From assembly GCA_905234575.1 (NCBI GenBank), contig CAJOIG010000018.1, positions 1 to 13,789 of the forward strand: a DNA stretch of 13,789 nucleotides. The letters are read 5' to 3'. Under the pieces are notes generated by a model that saw only the letters and a program-made list of their open reading frames with translations, ran no database searches and had not been told where the DNA came from. Origin of the DNA: an uncultured Oscillospiraceae bacterium (GTDB lineage: Bacteria > Bacillota > Clostridia > Oscillospirales > Oscillospiraceae). Positions within the stretch are counted from its first letter, which is position 1; each line of letters begins with the position of its first letter. Shown here piece by piece: positions 5,827 to 13,789 of the stretch. The position numbers and the translations under genes are program-made.

Positions 5827-8185
5827 GATTCCGCTCCTCCCGGCACAGTGCCGTTTCCAACACCGACTCGACACGCCGTGCGGTTACGAAATTCAGGGCC
5901 GCCCGGACGGTCGGATCGATCTCCGCGAGGTCCGGTTCGTTATCCGCCGGGATGATAACGGTATGGATCCCCGCGCGCAGGGCCGCCATGGTCTTCTCCC
6001 GCAGACCGCCGATGGGAAGCACACGCCCGCGGAGGGTGATCTCTCCCGTCATGGCCACGTCCTGCCGGACCGGGGTGTCCGTCAGCGCGGAGACCAGACC
6101 GGTGGTGATGGTCACTCCCGCGGAGGGGCCGTCCTTCGGGATGGCGCCCTCGGGGAAATGGATGTGGATGTCCTTCGTTTTGAAGAATTCGGGATCGACA
6201 GAGAGCTCGTCCGCGTGACTGCGGATATAGGTCAGGGCAGCTCTGGCGGATTCCTGCATGACCGTGCCGAGGTTTCCGGTGAGCTCCAGCTTTCCCGTGC
6301 CCGGCATGATGCCGACCTCGGCGTCCAGGATCTCGCCGCCGACGCGGGTCCAGGCCAGGCCGTGGACGAGACCGATCTCCGCCGCGCCGCCGAAATGCGT
6401 ATCCTTGAACTTTGCCGGGCCCAGAAGCTCCTCCAGATCCGAGGAGCGCACGGAGCGGCTCTTATAAGCCCCCTCCACGATGCCCGCGGCGGTCTTGCGG
6501 CAGATCGCGGCGATCTGCTGCTCCAGACGGCGCACACCCGCCTCGCGGGTGTACAGGGCGATCACATCGCGCAGGGCGCCGTCGCCGATGCGGAGCTGCG
6601 CGCCGGTCAGGCCGTGCTTTTTGCGCTGCTTCGGAAGAAGATGCTTCCGCGCAATGGCGAGCTTTTCCTCGTCCGTATAGCCGGCGAGCTGGATGACCTC
6701 CATCCGGTCCAGCAGCGCCGCCGGGATGGTGTCCGTCCCGTTCGCGGTAGTGATGAAGAAAACGTCCGAAAGATCGAAGGGCAGCTCGAGGAAATGGTCC
6801 CGGAAGCGGACGTTCTGTTCCGGATCGAGCGCCTCCAAAAGCGCGGCGGAGGGGTCGCCCCGATAGTCGGAGCCGAGCTTGTCGATCTCGTCGAGGACCA
6901 TGACCGGATTGCGGCTGCCGGCCTGGCGGATGCCCTCCATGATGCGGCCGGGCATGGCGCCGACGTAGGTCTTGCGGTGACCGCGGATCTCCGCCTCATC
7001 GTGCACACCGCCGAGGGACAGACGGCAGAGCTTCCGCCCCATCGCCCGGGCGATGGACTGGGCGATGCTGGTCTTGCCGGTGCCCGGAGGACCCACGAGG
7101 CAGAGGATCGAGCCCTTCTCCCCCGGCGCCAGCGTCCGGACCGCCAGATGCTCCAGGATGCGCTCCTTGATTTTATCCAGACCAAAGTGATCCTTGTCGA
7201 GCGCCCTGCGGACGGCGTCGATGTCCAGGTTGTCCTTGGTCTCGATCTTCCAGGGCAGCTCCAGGCAGGTGTCCAGATAGCTGCGGATGACGGACGCCTC
7301 CGCGCTGCCGAAGGGCTGCTTCGCGAGCCTGGAGATCTCCTTGCAGAGCTTCTCGGAGACCTCCTCGGGCAGATCGGCCTTCGCCACCGCGGCGCGGTAT
7401 TCCTCGATGTCGTCCTGAAAATCCTCGCCCTCGCCCAGCTCCGCCTGGATGGCCTTCATCTGCTCCCGCAGGAACATGTCCCGCTGGATGCGGCCGAGCT
7501 GCTCGGCGGTGGAATCCTGCAGGGCGCGCTCCATTTGGAGCACGTCGAGCTCATGGCGCAGCATACGGTTCACAAGGGCGATGCGCCGCGTCGGACGCAG
7601 CTCCTCCAGCACGAGCTGCTTCTGCCCGTGCCGCATGTAGATGTTCTGCGCGATATAGTCCGCGATATACCCGGGGTCATCGCTGTCCAGGATGTGCTTG
7701 AGAATCTCCCGTCCGTCGATGCCGGCGGCATTCGCGTATTCCTCGAACAGCCCATAGCACTGCCGAATGAGCGCCTCGGATTTGACGGCGGAACGCGGAT
7801 CACGCTCCGCGGCGACGGTCTCGACCTGCGCGGCGTAATACGGGCGCTTCTGCGTCAGACGCACGAGATACGCTCGGGAAACGCCCTCGACCAGGACGCG
7901 GGCGGATCTCTCCTCCGGGATCCGGAGCACCTGCCGGATCCGGCAGACGGTCCCGATGTTGTACAGGCTGTCCGCGCCGGAGAGACTGTCCTCCGACCCG
8001 TCCCGCTGGGAGACGAGAAACGCGGTCTGATCCGATTCCATGGCGGCCTTCAGCGCGGCGAGCGTGATGGAGCGCTCTGCCTCGAAGGTCAGAATCATCC
8101 CGGGAAATACGGAAATGCCCCGCAGCGGGATGACCGGAAGCGCCGTGGGACGCACGGCCTCGGATGTCTCGATGTCCATATCCAT
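5816..8185 (-). CDS. lon: ATP-dependent protease Lon (LonA type)
   Basis: A 789-residue soluble AAA+ serine protease that degrades misfolded and selected regulatory proteins. The N-terminal substrate-binding LON domain begins at LPVIPLRGISVFPGM (16-30) and continues to about 210, followed by a coiled region (about 210-260). The AAA+ module carries Walker A GPPGTGKT (365-372), Walker B VMVLDEID (428-435) and sensor-1 TTAN (479-482). The C-terminal protease domain has the Ser-Lys dyad: Ser688 in PKDGPSAG and Lys731 in GGLREKTMAA. Length is typical for LonA and no membrane segment (as in LonB) is seen. The ATG is preceded by a moderate AGAGGT about 9-10 nt upstream; a second in-frame ATG two codons later is also possible. 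Separated from clpX by 57 nt containing a hairpin; no sigma-A promoter or CtsR-type repeat is obvious there. Confidence 0.96.
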   Translation of the reverse strand: MDMDIETSEAVRPTALPVIPLRGISVFPGMILTFEAERSITLAALKAAMESDQTAFLVSQRDGSEDSLSGADSLYNIGTVCRIRQVLRIPEERSARVLVEGVSRAYLVRLTQKRPYYAAQVETVAAERDPRSAVKSEALIRQCYGLFEEYANAAGIDGREILKHILDSDDPGYIADYIAQNIYMRHGQKQLVLEELRPTRRIALVNRMLRHELDVLQMERALQDSTAEQLGRIQRDMFLREQMKAIQAELGEGEDFQDDIEEYRAAVAKADLPEEVSEKLCKEISRLAKQPFGSAEASVIRSYLDTCLELPWKIETKDNLDIDAVRRALDKDHFGLDKIKERILEHLAVRTLAPGEKGSILCLVGPPGTGKTSIAQSIARAMGRKLCRLSLGGVHDEAEIRGHRKTYVGAMPGRIMEGIRQAGSRNPVMVLDEIDKLGSDYRGDPSAALLEALDPEQNVRFRDHFLELPFDLSDVFFITTANGTDTIPAALLDRMEVIQLAGYTDEEKLAIARKHLLPKQRKKHGLTGAQLRIGDGALRDVIALYTREAGVRRLEQQIAAICRKTAAGIVEGAYKSRSVRSSDLEELLGPAKFKDTHFGGAAEIGLVHGLAWTRVGGEILDAEVGIMPGTGKLELTGNLGTVMQESARAALTYIRSHADELSVDPEFFKTKDIHIHFPEGAIPKDGPSAGVTITTGLVSALTDTPVRQDVAMTGEITLRGRVLPIGGLREKTMAALRAGIHTVIIPADNEPDLAEIDPTVRAALNFVTARRVESVLETALCREERNHAV
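5834..5841 (-). promoter_or_regulatory. Ribosome-binding site deciding the ysxC start
   Basis: GGGAGGAG on the minus strand, 7 nt upstream of the ATG at 5826-5824 and lying within the last codons of lon. It selects the 195-residue form over the upstream in-frame ATG at 5874. Confidence 0.75.
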
Positions 8186-8207
8186 AACCGATAAACCTCT
8201 AAAAATG

Positions 8208-8241
8208 CCGGATGGGCCGCACGGTACGTGCGGCCCGGATG
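8208..8241 (-). terminator. Hairpin between clpX and lon (weak terminator or processing element)
   Basis: A perfect 10-bp stem, GGGCCGCACG (8214-8223) with CGTGCGGCCC (8227-8236), closes a 3-nt loop right after the clpX stop codon. It is flanked by two copies of CATCCGG on the minus strand (8241-8235 and 8214-8208). A T5 run follows (8205-8201) but begins 8 nt beyond the stem, further than in a canonical intrinsic terminator. Partial termination, or an RNA-stability/processing role that lowers lon expression relative to clpX, are both plausible. Confidence 0.5.
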
Positions 8242-8242
8242 T

Positions 8243-9523
8243 TTACGAAGCGTCCAGGCTCTCCCGGCTCCGACGGTATACGACGGGACGCGAGCCGTTC
8301 TTGACGCATTCCTCGGTGATAACGACCTTCTCGATGGTGCGGTCCGAGGGGACCTCGAACATCACCTCGGTCATGATGCCCTCCAAGATGCTGCGAAGGC
8401 CGCGGGCGCCGATCTCGAGAGCGATCGCCTTGTCCGCGATGGCCCGCAGGGCGCTGCGCTCGAAAACGAGCTCCACGTCGTCGTAGCCCAGCAGCGCCTG
8501 ATATTGCCGCGTCATGGCGTTTTTCGGCTCCGTGAGGATGCGGACCAGATCGTCCGCGCTGAGGCTGTCCAGCGTCGTGATGACGGGCAGACGGCCGATG
8601 AGCTCCGGAATGATGCCGAACTTCAAAAGGTCGTGGGACTGGACGTGGGACAGGATCTCTCCGACGTCCTTATCCTTCTTGGAGGACACCTCGGCGCCGA
8701 AGCCCATGCTCCGACGGTCCAGGCGGTTTTCGATGATCTTCTCGAGGCCGTCGAAGGCGCCGCCGCAGATGAACAGGATGTCGCTCGTGTCGATGTGGAT
8801 GAACTCCTGGTGCGGATGCTTCCGTCCGCCCTGGGGCGGCACGGCGGCGACGGTCCCTTCCAGGATCTTCAGCAGCGCCTGCTGCACGCCCTCGCCGGAG
8901 ACGTCCCGGGTGATGGAGGTGTTCTCGCTCTTGCGGGAGATCTTATCCATCTCGTCGATGTAGATGATCCCGTGCTGGGCGCGCTCCACATCGAAGTCCG
9001 CCGCCTGCAGGAGCCGGGTCAGGATGTTTTCCACGTCCTCGCCGACATAGCCCGCCTCGGTAAGCGTCGTGGCGTCCGCGATGGCGAAGGGGACATCCAG
9101 CATCCGCGCCATGGTCTGGGCAAACAGCGTCTTGCCGCTGCCCGTGGGACCGACGAGGAGGATGTTGGATTTCTGCAGCTCCACGCCGTTCTCGCCGCCG
9201 TGGAGGATGCGCTTATAGTGGTTGTAAACCGCCACGGAAAGCGCGATCTTGGCCCGCTCCTGGCCGATGATATAGTCGTCCAGCGCGGCCTTGATCTCCC
9301 GGGGCTTCGGGACACTCTGCTCCGTCAGGGACGTCGTTTTCTTCCGTCCCTGTCCGACGTTTTCGGGTTCGTCCTCGTAGAAGTCGTCCCCGATGATGTC
9401 GATGCATAGACGAACGCACTCGTCGCAGATATAGGCGTCGTTGCCCGCGATGAGACGGTTGGTCTGGGACTGGGGCTTGCCGCAGAAGCTGCAGCGCACT
9501 CTCTTATCGCCCTCTTTCGGCAT
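8243..9523 (-). CDS. clpX: ATP-dependent Clp protease ATP-binding subunit ClpX
   Basis: A 426-residue AAA+ unfoldase that recognises tagged proteins, unfolds them and feeds them to ClpP. The N-terminal zinc-binding domain has four cysteines (Cys11, Cys14, Cys33, Cys36). The AAA+ module shows Walker A GPTGSGKT (125-132), the GYVGED pore-1 loop (158-163), Walker B IIYIDEMD (186-193), the RKH pore loop in GGRKHPHQEF (232-241), and the ClpP-docking loop MGFGAE (273-278; Met replaces the more usual Ile or Leu). ELIGRLP (307-313) and GARGLRSILE (372-381) complete the large- and small-domain signatures. The ATG lies 18 nt after the clpP stop with a GAGGT about 10 nt upstream, so clpP and clpX are co-transcribed. 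Confidence 0.97.
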   Translation of the reverse strand: MPKEGDKRVRCSFCGKPQSQTNRLIAGNDAYICDECVRLCIDIIGDDFYEDEPENVGQGRKKTTSLTEQSVPKPREIKAALDDYIIGQERAKIALSVAVYNHYKRILHGGENGVELQKSNILLVGPTGSGKTLFAQTMARMLDVPFAIADATTLTEAGYVGEDVENILTRLLQAADFDVERAQHGIIYIDEMDKISRKSENTSITRDVSGEGVQQALLKILEGTVAAVPPQGGRKHPHQEFIHIDTSDILFICGGAFDGLEKIIENRLDRRSMGFGAEVSSKKDKDVGEILSHVQSHDLLKFGIIPELIGRLPVITTLDSLSADDLVRILTEPKNAMTRQYQALLGYDDVELVFERSALRAIADKAIALEIGARGLRSILEGIMTEVMFEVPSDRTIEKVVITEECVKNGSRPVVYRRSRESLDAS

Positions 9524-9541
9524 AGCTGCTTTTACCTCGTT

Positions 9542-10123
<582 letters not shown>

Positions 10124-10145
10124 AGGGCTGCTCCTTTCCGAAACA

Positions 10146-10183
10146 GGGTCTGCCGCCCGGTCGAACCGTCCGGCGGCAGACCC
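10146..10183 (-). terminator. Long hairpin between tig and clpP (attenuator or processing element)
   Basis: Arms GGGTCTGCCGCC (10146-10157) and GGCGGCAGACCC (10172-10183) form a perfect 12-bp stem. Inside it a further 4-bp stem (CGGT/ACCG) closes a 3-nt loop, with a 3-nt bulge on one side. The following minus-strand sequence is only TGTTTC before the clpP ribosome-binding site, too T-poor for an efficient intrinsic terminator. Partial attenuation, RNase-directed processing or 3'-end protection of the tig message are the likely roles. Confidence 0.5.
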
Positions 10184-10215
10184 ATATAGTAGAGCCTATC
10201 CAGATTCTGGGGCGG

Positions 10216-11655
10216 TTATTCCGCCTTGTCCTCCGCGGGAGCCTCGGCGGCCTCGGGAGCTTCGGAAGCCTCGGGCTCCTTCGCCTTCTTTTTGGCGGGC
10301 GCCTTGCGGGTCTTCTTCGCGGGCTTCTCAGCGGCGGGCTCCTCCGCCTTCTCCTCCGCGGGCTGCTCGGCCTCGGGCTCGGTGGCGACGCCGTTGTCAA
10401 AGACGATCTGCGCGGCCTTGCGGGACTTGATATCGCCCTCGATGGCGGAGACGTGCACGGCCTTCTTCACGACCTCCAGGTCCACCTGGTAGTTGTCGGC
10501 GGCCTTCTCGTACTCCTCGTCGATCTCCTGCTCGGTGACCTCGATGGCCTCGACCTCCGCGATCTTGTCCAGCAGGACCTCGGTCTTCGCGCGACGCTCG
10601 GCCATGGGACGCATGGAGCCGCGGAAGGCATCCATGGTCTGACCCATATACTGCAGGTAGGTCTCAAGGCTCAGGCCGCTGGCCTGCATGTTCTGGTCGT
10701 ACTCGCGGACCATGCTGTCCAGGTGATCCTCGACCATGGCGTCGGGGATGTCGGCGGTCATGTTCTCGCAGGCCTTCTCGATGAGGGCGTTCTGGAAGTC
10801 GGACTCGGCATTGTCCTTCTCGACGGTCTCCACGCGGCCGCGGATTGCCTCGCGATACTCGGCGAGGGTATCGAACTCGGAGACGTCCTTCGCGAACTCG
10901 TCGTCCAGATCCGGCATGATCTCTTCCTTGAGGTCGTTGAGCTTCACATGGAAGACGGCCTCTTTGCCGGCGAGCTCCTTGCCGTGGTAGTCCTCGGGGA
11001 AGGTGACGGTGAGGTCCTTCTCCTCGCCCACGCTCATGCCGATGACCTGCTCCTCAAAGCCGGGGATGAAGGTGCCGGAGCCCAGCACCAGGCCGTGGTT
11101 CTCGTCCTTGCCGCCGTCGAAGGGAACGCCGTCCACGGTGCCGAGGTAGTCGATGATGGCGGTGTCGCCGTCCTGCGCGGGACGCTCGGCGGTGACGATG
11201 CGGGCGTTGCGGCGGCGGACGCGCTCAAGCTCCTCGTCCACCTTCTCGTCCGTGATCTCCACCTTCGCCTTGGGCGCGGAGATGCCCTTATACTCGCCGA
11301 GGGTGACCTCGGGCCAGACCGCGGTCATAAAGCTCATGGTGAGCTCCTTGTCGTCGGAGACCGAAAAATCGGTGATGGCGGGGCTTCCCACCGTACGCAG
11401 TCCCTCCTGCTCCACACCGAAGCGGAACGCCTCGGGCGCGAGCTCGTCGGCAGCGTCTTCGTAGAACACGTCCTTGCCGTACAGGCCCTCGATGATCATG
11501 CGGGGAGCCTTGCCCTTGCGGAAGCCCTGCACGAAGATCTTGCTCTTGTTCTTGCGATAGGCGGCGTTCAGCGCCTTCTCGAACTCGGCGGCGTCGCAGA
11601 GGACGTCAAAGGACACGGTGCTTTTTTCTTTCTTTTCCAGGTTCTTTACGATCAT
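10216..11655 (-). CDS. tig: Trigger factor (ribosome-associated chaperone and prolyl isomerase)
   Basis: A 479-residue chaperone that binds ribosomal protein uL23 at the tunnel exit and shields nascent chains. The ribosome-binding domain carries the signature FVQGFRKGKAPR (41-52). The FKBP-type prolyl isomerase domain spans about 160-242 (DGDTAIIDYLGTVDG, GLVLGSGTFIPGFEEQVIGM, KELAGKEAVFHVKL). The helical substrate-binding domain continues to about 425. Beyond that is a roughly 55-residue Ala/Glu/Lys/Pro tail (PAEEKAEEPAAEKPAKKTRK and onward) that classical trigger factors of about 430 residues lack. The ATG at 11655 is chosen because AAGGAG lies 8 nt upstream; an in-frame ATG at 11673 would place that site inside the gene. 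First gene of the long operon and adjacent to its promoter. Confidence 0.96.
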   Translation of the reverse strand: MIVKNLEKKEKSTVSFDVLCDAAEFEKALNAAYRKNKSKIFVQGFRKGKAPRMIIEGLYGKDVFYEDAADELAPEAFRFGVEQEGLRTVGSPAITDFSVSDDKELTMSFMTAVWPEVTLGEYKGISAPKAKVEITDEKVDEELERVRRRNARIVTAERPAQDGDTAIIDYLGTVDGVPFDGGKDENHGLVLGSGTFIPGFEEQVIGMSVGEEKDLTVTFPEDYHGKELAGKEAVFHVKLNDLKEEIMPDLDDEFAKDVSEFDTLAEYREAIRGRVETVEKDNAESDFQNALIEKACENMTADIPDAMVEDHLDSMVREYDQNMQASGLSLETYLQYMGQTMDAFRGSMRPMAERRAKTEVLLDKIAEVEAIEVTEQEIDEEYEKAADNYQVDLEVVKKAVHVSAIEGDIKSRKAAQIVFDNGVATEPEAEQPAEEKAEEPAAEKPAKKTRKAPAKKKAKEPEASEAPEAAEAPAEDKAE

Positions 11656-11663
11656 GTTTCGAT

Positions 11664-11669
11664 CTCCTT
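11664..11669 (-). promoter_or_regulatory. Ribosome-binding site deciding the tig start
   Basis: AAGGAG on the minus strand, 8 nt upstream of the ATG at 11655-11653. It rules against the upstream in-frame ATG at 11673, which lies in front of it. Confidence 0.75.
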
Positions 11670-11690
11670 CCAATTCTATGCCGGAAAAAT

Positions 11691-11720
11691 ATTATATACA
11701 AATAAGGGTAGAACAGTCAA
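11691..11720 (-). promoter_or_regulatory. Sigma-A promoter of the tig-clpP-clpX-lon operon
   Basis: On the minus strand a near-consensus -35 TTGACT (11720-11715) and a perfect -10 TATAAT (11696-11691) are spaced by 18 nt. Transcription should start near 11684, giving a leader of about 29 nt before the tig ATG. The -35 lies about 20 nt beyond the stop of the metallophosphoesterase gene. No CIRCE repeat (TTAGCACTC/GAGTGCTAA) and no CtsR heptads are seen around it, so housekeeping rather than HrcA/CtsR heat-shock control is inferred. It is the clearest promoter in the window. Confidence 0.8.
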
Positions 11721-11739
11721 GATGGCATTTTAGCAGAAA

Positions 11740-12429
11740 TCACAGGATCTTGCAAGGCCGAAAACCGATGCCGTCGCCGGAGACGCAGAGGTGTCTCGTG
11801 TGCTCATACCATCCGTTGAAGGCCCAGCGGAGGCTCTCGGCGTGGAGATGTCCGCTGCAGCAGGTCTTTACGTCGTAGGTCCGCAGAAGCTCCAGGATCT
11901 CGGGACAGAGGTAATTGCCGTATTTGGGGGGATAATGCAGAAAGACGTATTTCTCCCGGTCACCGGCGGCCTTGAGGGACGCCTCCAGCCGCAGGACCTC
12001 CCGGGCGATCATTTTTTTGTCGTGGTTCTCCCCCCGGGATTCCTCGTAAAACCAGCCGCGGGTGCCGCAGATCGCGGCGTTCTCTCCGTAGGGCCAGGCG
12101 TTGTTGTGGAGAAAGGAGATGGTGGAAAACCCGTTCTCCTCAAGAAACGCCGTCATCTTCGTCATGGAGGTCCACCACAGGTCGTGGTTGCCCTTGAGGA
12201 TGATCTTCCGGCCGGGCAATCCGTCGATGAAGCGGAAATCCTCCCGGACGCCGGGAAGATCCATGCCCCAGCTGATGTCTCCGCAGAGGACGCAGACGTC
12301 CTCCTCCCCCAGGGTCGAAAAACCCTCGCGGAGCTTTTCGACATGGTTCTCCCACGCCGGGCCGAACACATCCATGGGCTTGTCCGCGGCGAAGCTCAGG
12401 TGCAGGTCCCCGATGGCGTACAGCGACAT
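11740..12429 (-). CDS. Calcineurin-like metallophosphoesterase (predicted phosphohydrolase)
   Basis: A 229-residue soluble hydrolase with a full dinuclear metal centre. Visible ligands are Asp8 and His10 in GDLHLS, Asp51 in GDISWG, Asn81-His82 in KGNHDLWW, His165 in HYPP, and His194/His196 in GHLHAE. The pattern matches the predicted-phosphohydrolase group of calcineurin-like enzymes (COG1768-like, from memory). It could act on phosphomonoesters, phosphodiesters or nucleotides; the substrate cannot be read from sequence. It starts 15 nt after the thrC stop with an AAGGGG about 11 nt before the ATG, so it is very likely co-transcribed with thrC. A link to threonine synthesis is not evident. 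It ends just before the tig promoter, with no clear intrinsic terminator between them. Confidence 0.88.
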   Translation of the reverse strand: MSLYAIGDLHLSFAADKPMDVFGPAWENHVEKLREGFSTLGEEDVCVLCGDISWGMDLPGVREDFRFIDGLPGRKIILKGNHDLWWTSMTKMTAFLEENGFSTISFLHNNAWPYGENAAICGTRGWFYEESRGENHDKKMIAREVLRLEASLKAAGDREKYVFLHYPPKYGNYLCPEILELLRTYDVKTCCSGHLHAESLRWAFNGWYEHTRHLCVSGDGIGFRPCKIL

Positions 12430-12444
12430 CCGTAAAGCCGCCCC

Positions 12445-13789
12445 TTACGCGAGGAACGCGGAGACGGCGTCCTTCATGGCGGGGATCTCCACCCAGTCCG
12501 TGAAGCGGACGGGCTTACCCGCGAGCGCCGCCAGCGGCTTCGGCGCGGGTACGCCGGTGGCCTCCGTCAGAACGCTCATCAGCGCGGGTCCCTGCTCGAT
12601 CGTGTTCACGCCGAGGGCGGAAAGAACGGTCGCTCCGAACTTGAAGGGACTCGCGGTGGAGACGATGACGCAGGGACGGTCCGTTCCGTTTTCCTCGCGG
12701 AATCGGCGCAGGACCCGGCTCGCCACGGCGGTGTGGGTATCCATGAGAACCCCCTCGCGGAAGCGGCGGGCGATTTCCTCCCGGGACTCGGCGTCGCGGC
12801 AGAAGCCGCCGCGGAAATCCGCCCGGATGCGGTCCATCACCGCGGCGGGGACTTCGTACCGTCCCTTGGACGCGAGCTTTGCCATGCATTCCGCGACAAA
12901 GGCGGCGTCCTCGGTCACGCAGTACAGAAGACGCTCGAGGTTCGACGACACGAGGATGTCCATGGAGGGCGAGCCCGTGAGGTAGAACGGACGGTTGCGG
13001 TCGTACACGCCGGTGGCGAAAAAGTCCGTCAGGACATTGTTGTCGTTCGAGGCGCACAGGAAGGTCCCGACGGGAAGGCCCATCTTCTTGGCGAACCACC
13101 CGGCCAGGATGTTGCCGAAGTTCCCGGTAGGCACGCAGAAATCCAGAGGGTCGCCCAGCGCGATCCGTCCGGCATTCACCATGTCGCAGTAGGCGGAGAA
13201 ATAGTACGCCACCTGCGGCACAAGACGGCCCCAGTTGATGGAGTTCGCGGAGCTGAGGAAATAGCCCCGGCCGTCGAGCTCCTTCGCGAAAGTCGAATCC
13301 CCGAAGATTTTTTTGACCCCGGTCTGGCAGTCGTCGAAGTTGCCGTTCACGGCGACGACGTTGACGTTTCCGCCCTCCTGGGTCGCCATCTGCAGACGCT
13401 GGATCTCGGAAACGCCGTCCCGCGGATAGAACACCATGATGCGGGTGCCGGGCACGTCCCGAAAGCCCTCCAGCGCGGCCTTGCCGGTGTCGCCGCTTGT
13501 GGCGACGAGAATGCTCACGGTGCGCTCTTCCCCGTTTTTCCGCAGGGACGCGGTGAGAAGCCGCGGCATGATCTGCAGAGCCATGTCCTTGAAGGCGCTC
13601 GTGGGGCCGTGCCAGAGCTCCAGGACGGCGGTGTCGTCGTCCAGAATCCGCAGCGGCGCGACGGCGGGATCGTCAAAGTTGTCGGCGTAGGAGGCCGCGG
13701 CGATGGCGGAAAGCTCCTCCGCGGAGAACTCTTCAAGAAACAGGCCCAGGACCTTCACCGCGCGGGTGCGGTAATCGTCCGCGCAAAGC
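12445..13789 (-). CDS. thrC: Threonine synthase, N-terminally truncated by the window edge
   Basis: A PLP-dependent enzyme converting O-phosphohomoserine to threonine and phosphate, the last step of threonine synthesis. About 447 codons are visible and the frame stays open to 13789. A GTG at 13758 is an internal valine (preceding residues LCADDYRTRA continue the homology), so the true start and probably some 40-50 residues lie outside. The PLP-binding lysine is in HGPTSAFKDMALQ (codon 13590-13588). Also visible are the ATSGDTGKAALEGF motif, the glycine-rich phosphate-cradle PTGNFGNILAG, and the terminal SPFKFGATVLSAL segment. The sequence matches the long (about 490-residue, E. coli/yeast-like) threonine synthase class that includes many Clostridia. 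The TAA at 12447 is followed within 15 nt by the metallophosphoesterase gene. Confidence 0.95.
   Translation of the reverse strand, partial: LCADDYRTRAVKVLGLFLEEFSAEELSAIAAASYADNFDDPAVAPLRILDDDTAVLELWHGPTSAFKDMALQIMPRLLTASLRKNGEERTVSILVATSGDTGKAALEGFRDVPGTRIMVFYPRDGVSEIQRLQMATQEGGNVNVVAVNGNFDDCQTGVKKIFGDSTFAKELDGRGYFLSSANSINWGRLVPQVAYYFSAYCDMVNAGRIALGDPLDFCVPTGNFGNILAGWFAKKMGLPVGTFLCASNDNNVLTDFFATGVYDRNRPFYLTGSPSMDILVSSNLERLLYCVTEDAAFVAECMAKLASKGRYEVPAAVMDRIRADFRGGFCRDAESREEIARRFREGVLMDTHTAVASRVLRRFREENGTDRPCVIVSTASPFKFGATVLSALGVNTIEQGPALMSVLTEATGVPAPKPLAALAGKPVRFTDWVEIPAMKDAVSAFLA

Noticed and set aside
5648..8194. 848-codon open frame on the plus strand opposite lon
   Set aside because: It mirrors lon over its whole length, has no recognisable domain, and is rich in Arg, Asp, Gly and Leu as expected for an antisense shadow of a GC-rich gene with strong third-position bias.
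11656..11673. Six-codon N-terminal extension of tig from an ATG at 11673
   Set aside because: It would contain the AAGGAG ribosome-binding site itself; trigger factors begin at the MIVKNLEKKE-type sequence.
10453..11733. 426-codon plus-strand frame opposite tig, with similar long frames at 156-1307, 3390-4562, 4562-5593 and 8228-9409
   Set aside because: Each lies opposite well-identified genes, shows no family motif, and has the skewed composition of reverse-complement reading. Long antisense frames are expected at this base composition.
13756..13758. GTG as the thrC start codon
   Set aside because: The frame remains open to the window edge and the upstream residues continue the threonine synthase sequence, so the GTG is an internal valine.

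Overview
The window looks like a stretch of chromosome from a GC-rich, low-GC-lineage-type Firmicute (Clostridia; gene order resembles Oscillospiraceae/Ruminococcaceae-like gut bacteria). This rests on gene content: an RpiR-type regulator, scpAB, DUF2953, the sporulation protein YtfJ/GerW, a DacF/DacB-like carboxypeptidase, RluB, and the tig-clpP-clpX-lon-ysxC block. The taxonomic placement is inference; nothing in the window fixes the genus. The ytfJ and dac genes suggest a spore-former or a descendant of one.

Every gene is on the minus strand, so transcription runs from high to low coordinates. In that order: a 5'-truncated threonine synthase (thrC, 13789-12445) and a metallophosphoesterase 15 nt behind it (12429-11740). 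Next comes a good sigma-A promoter (-35 at 11720-11715, -10 at 11696-11691) that starts a long run of twelve genes: tig, clpP, clpX, lon, ysxC, an M50 site-2 protease, scpA, scpB, DUF2953, ytfJ, a D-Ala-D-Ala carboxypeptidase and rluB (ending at 243). From lon to rluB the genes are packed tightly: seven of eight consecutive junctions overlap by 1-11 nt. Finally a second promoter and a 14-bp perfect palindrome precede the start of an RpiR-family regulator that runs off the left edge (116-1).

Functionally the long run joins nascent-chain folding (trigger factor) and ATP-dependent proteolysis (ClpXP, Lon) to ribosome assembly (YsxC, RluB), membrane proteolysis (M50), chromosome condensation (ScpA/ScpB with SMC) and spore/cell-wall functions (YtfJ, carboxypeptidase). 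The only noncoding spaces are short (longest about 126 nt, at 117-242); no stretch over 300 nt lacks a gene. Noncoding structure is concentrated at four places: the rpiR promoter palindrome, an inverted repeat at the dac start codon, and GC-rich hairpins between tig/clpP and clpX/lon.

I see no mobile element, CRISPR array, tRNA/rRNA, phage gene or defence system, and no evidence of an undescribed system. The window is conserved housekeeping sequence; the items worth a second look are regulatory (intercistronic structures, operon architecture) and low-complexity protein tails.
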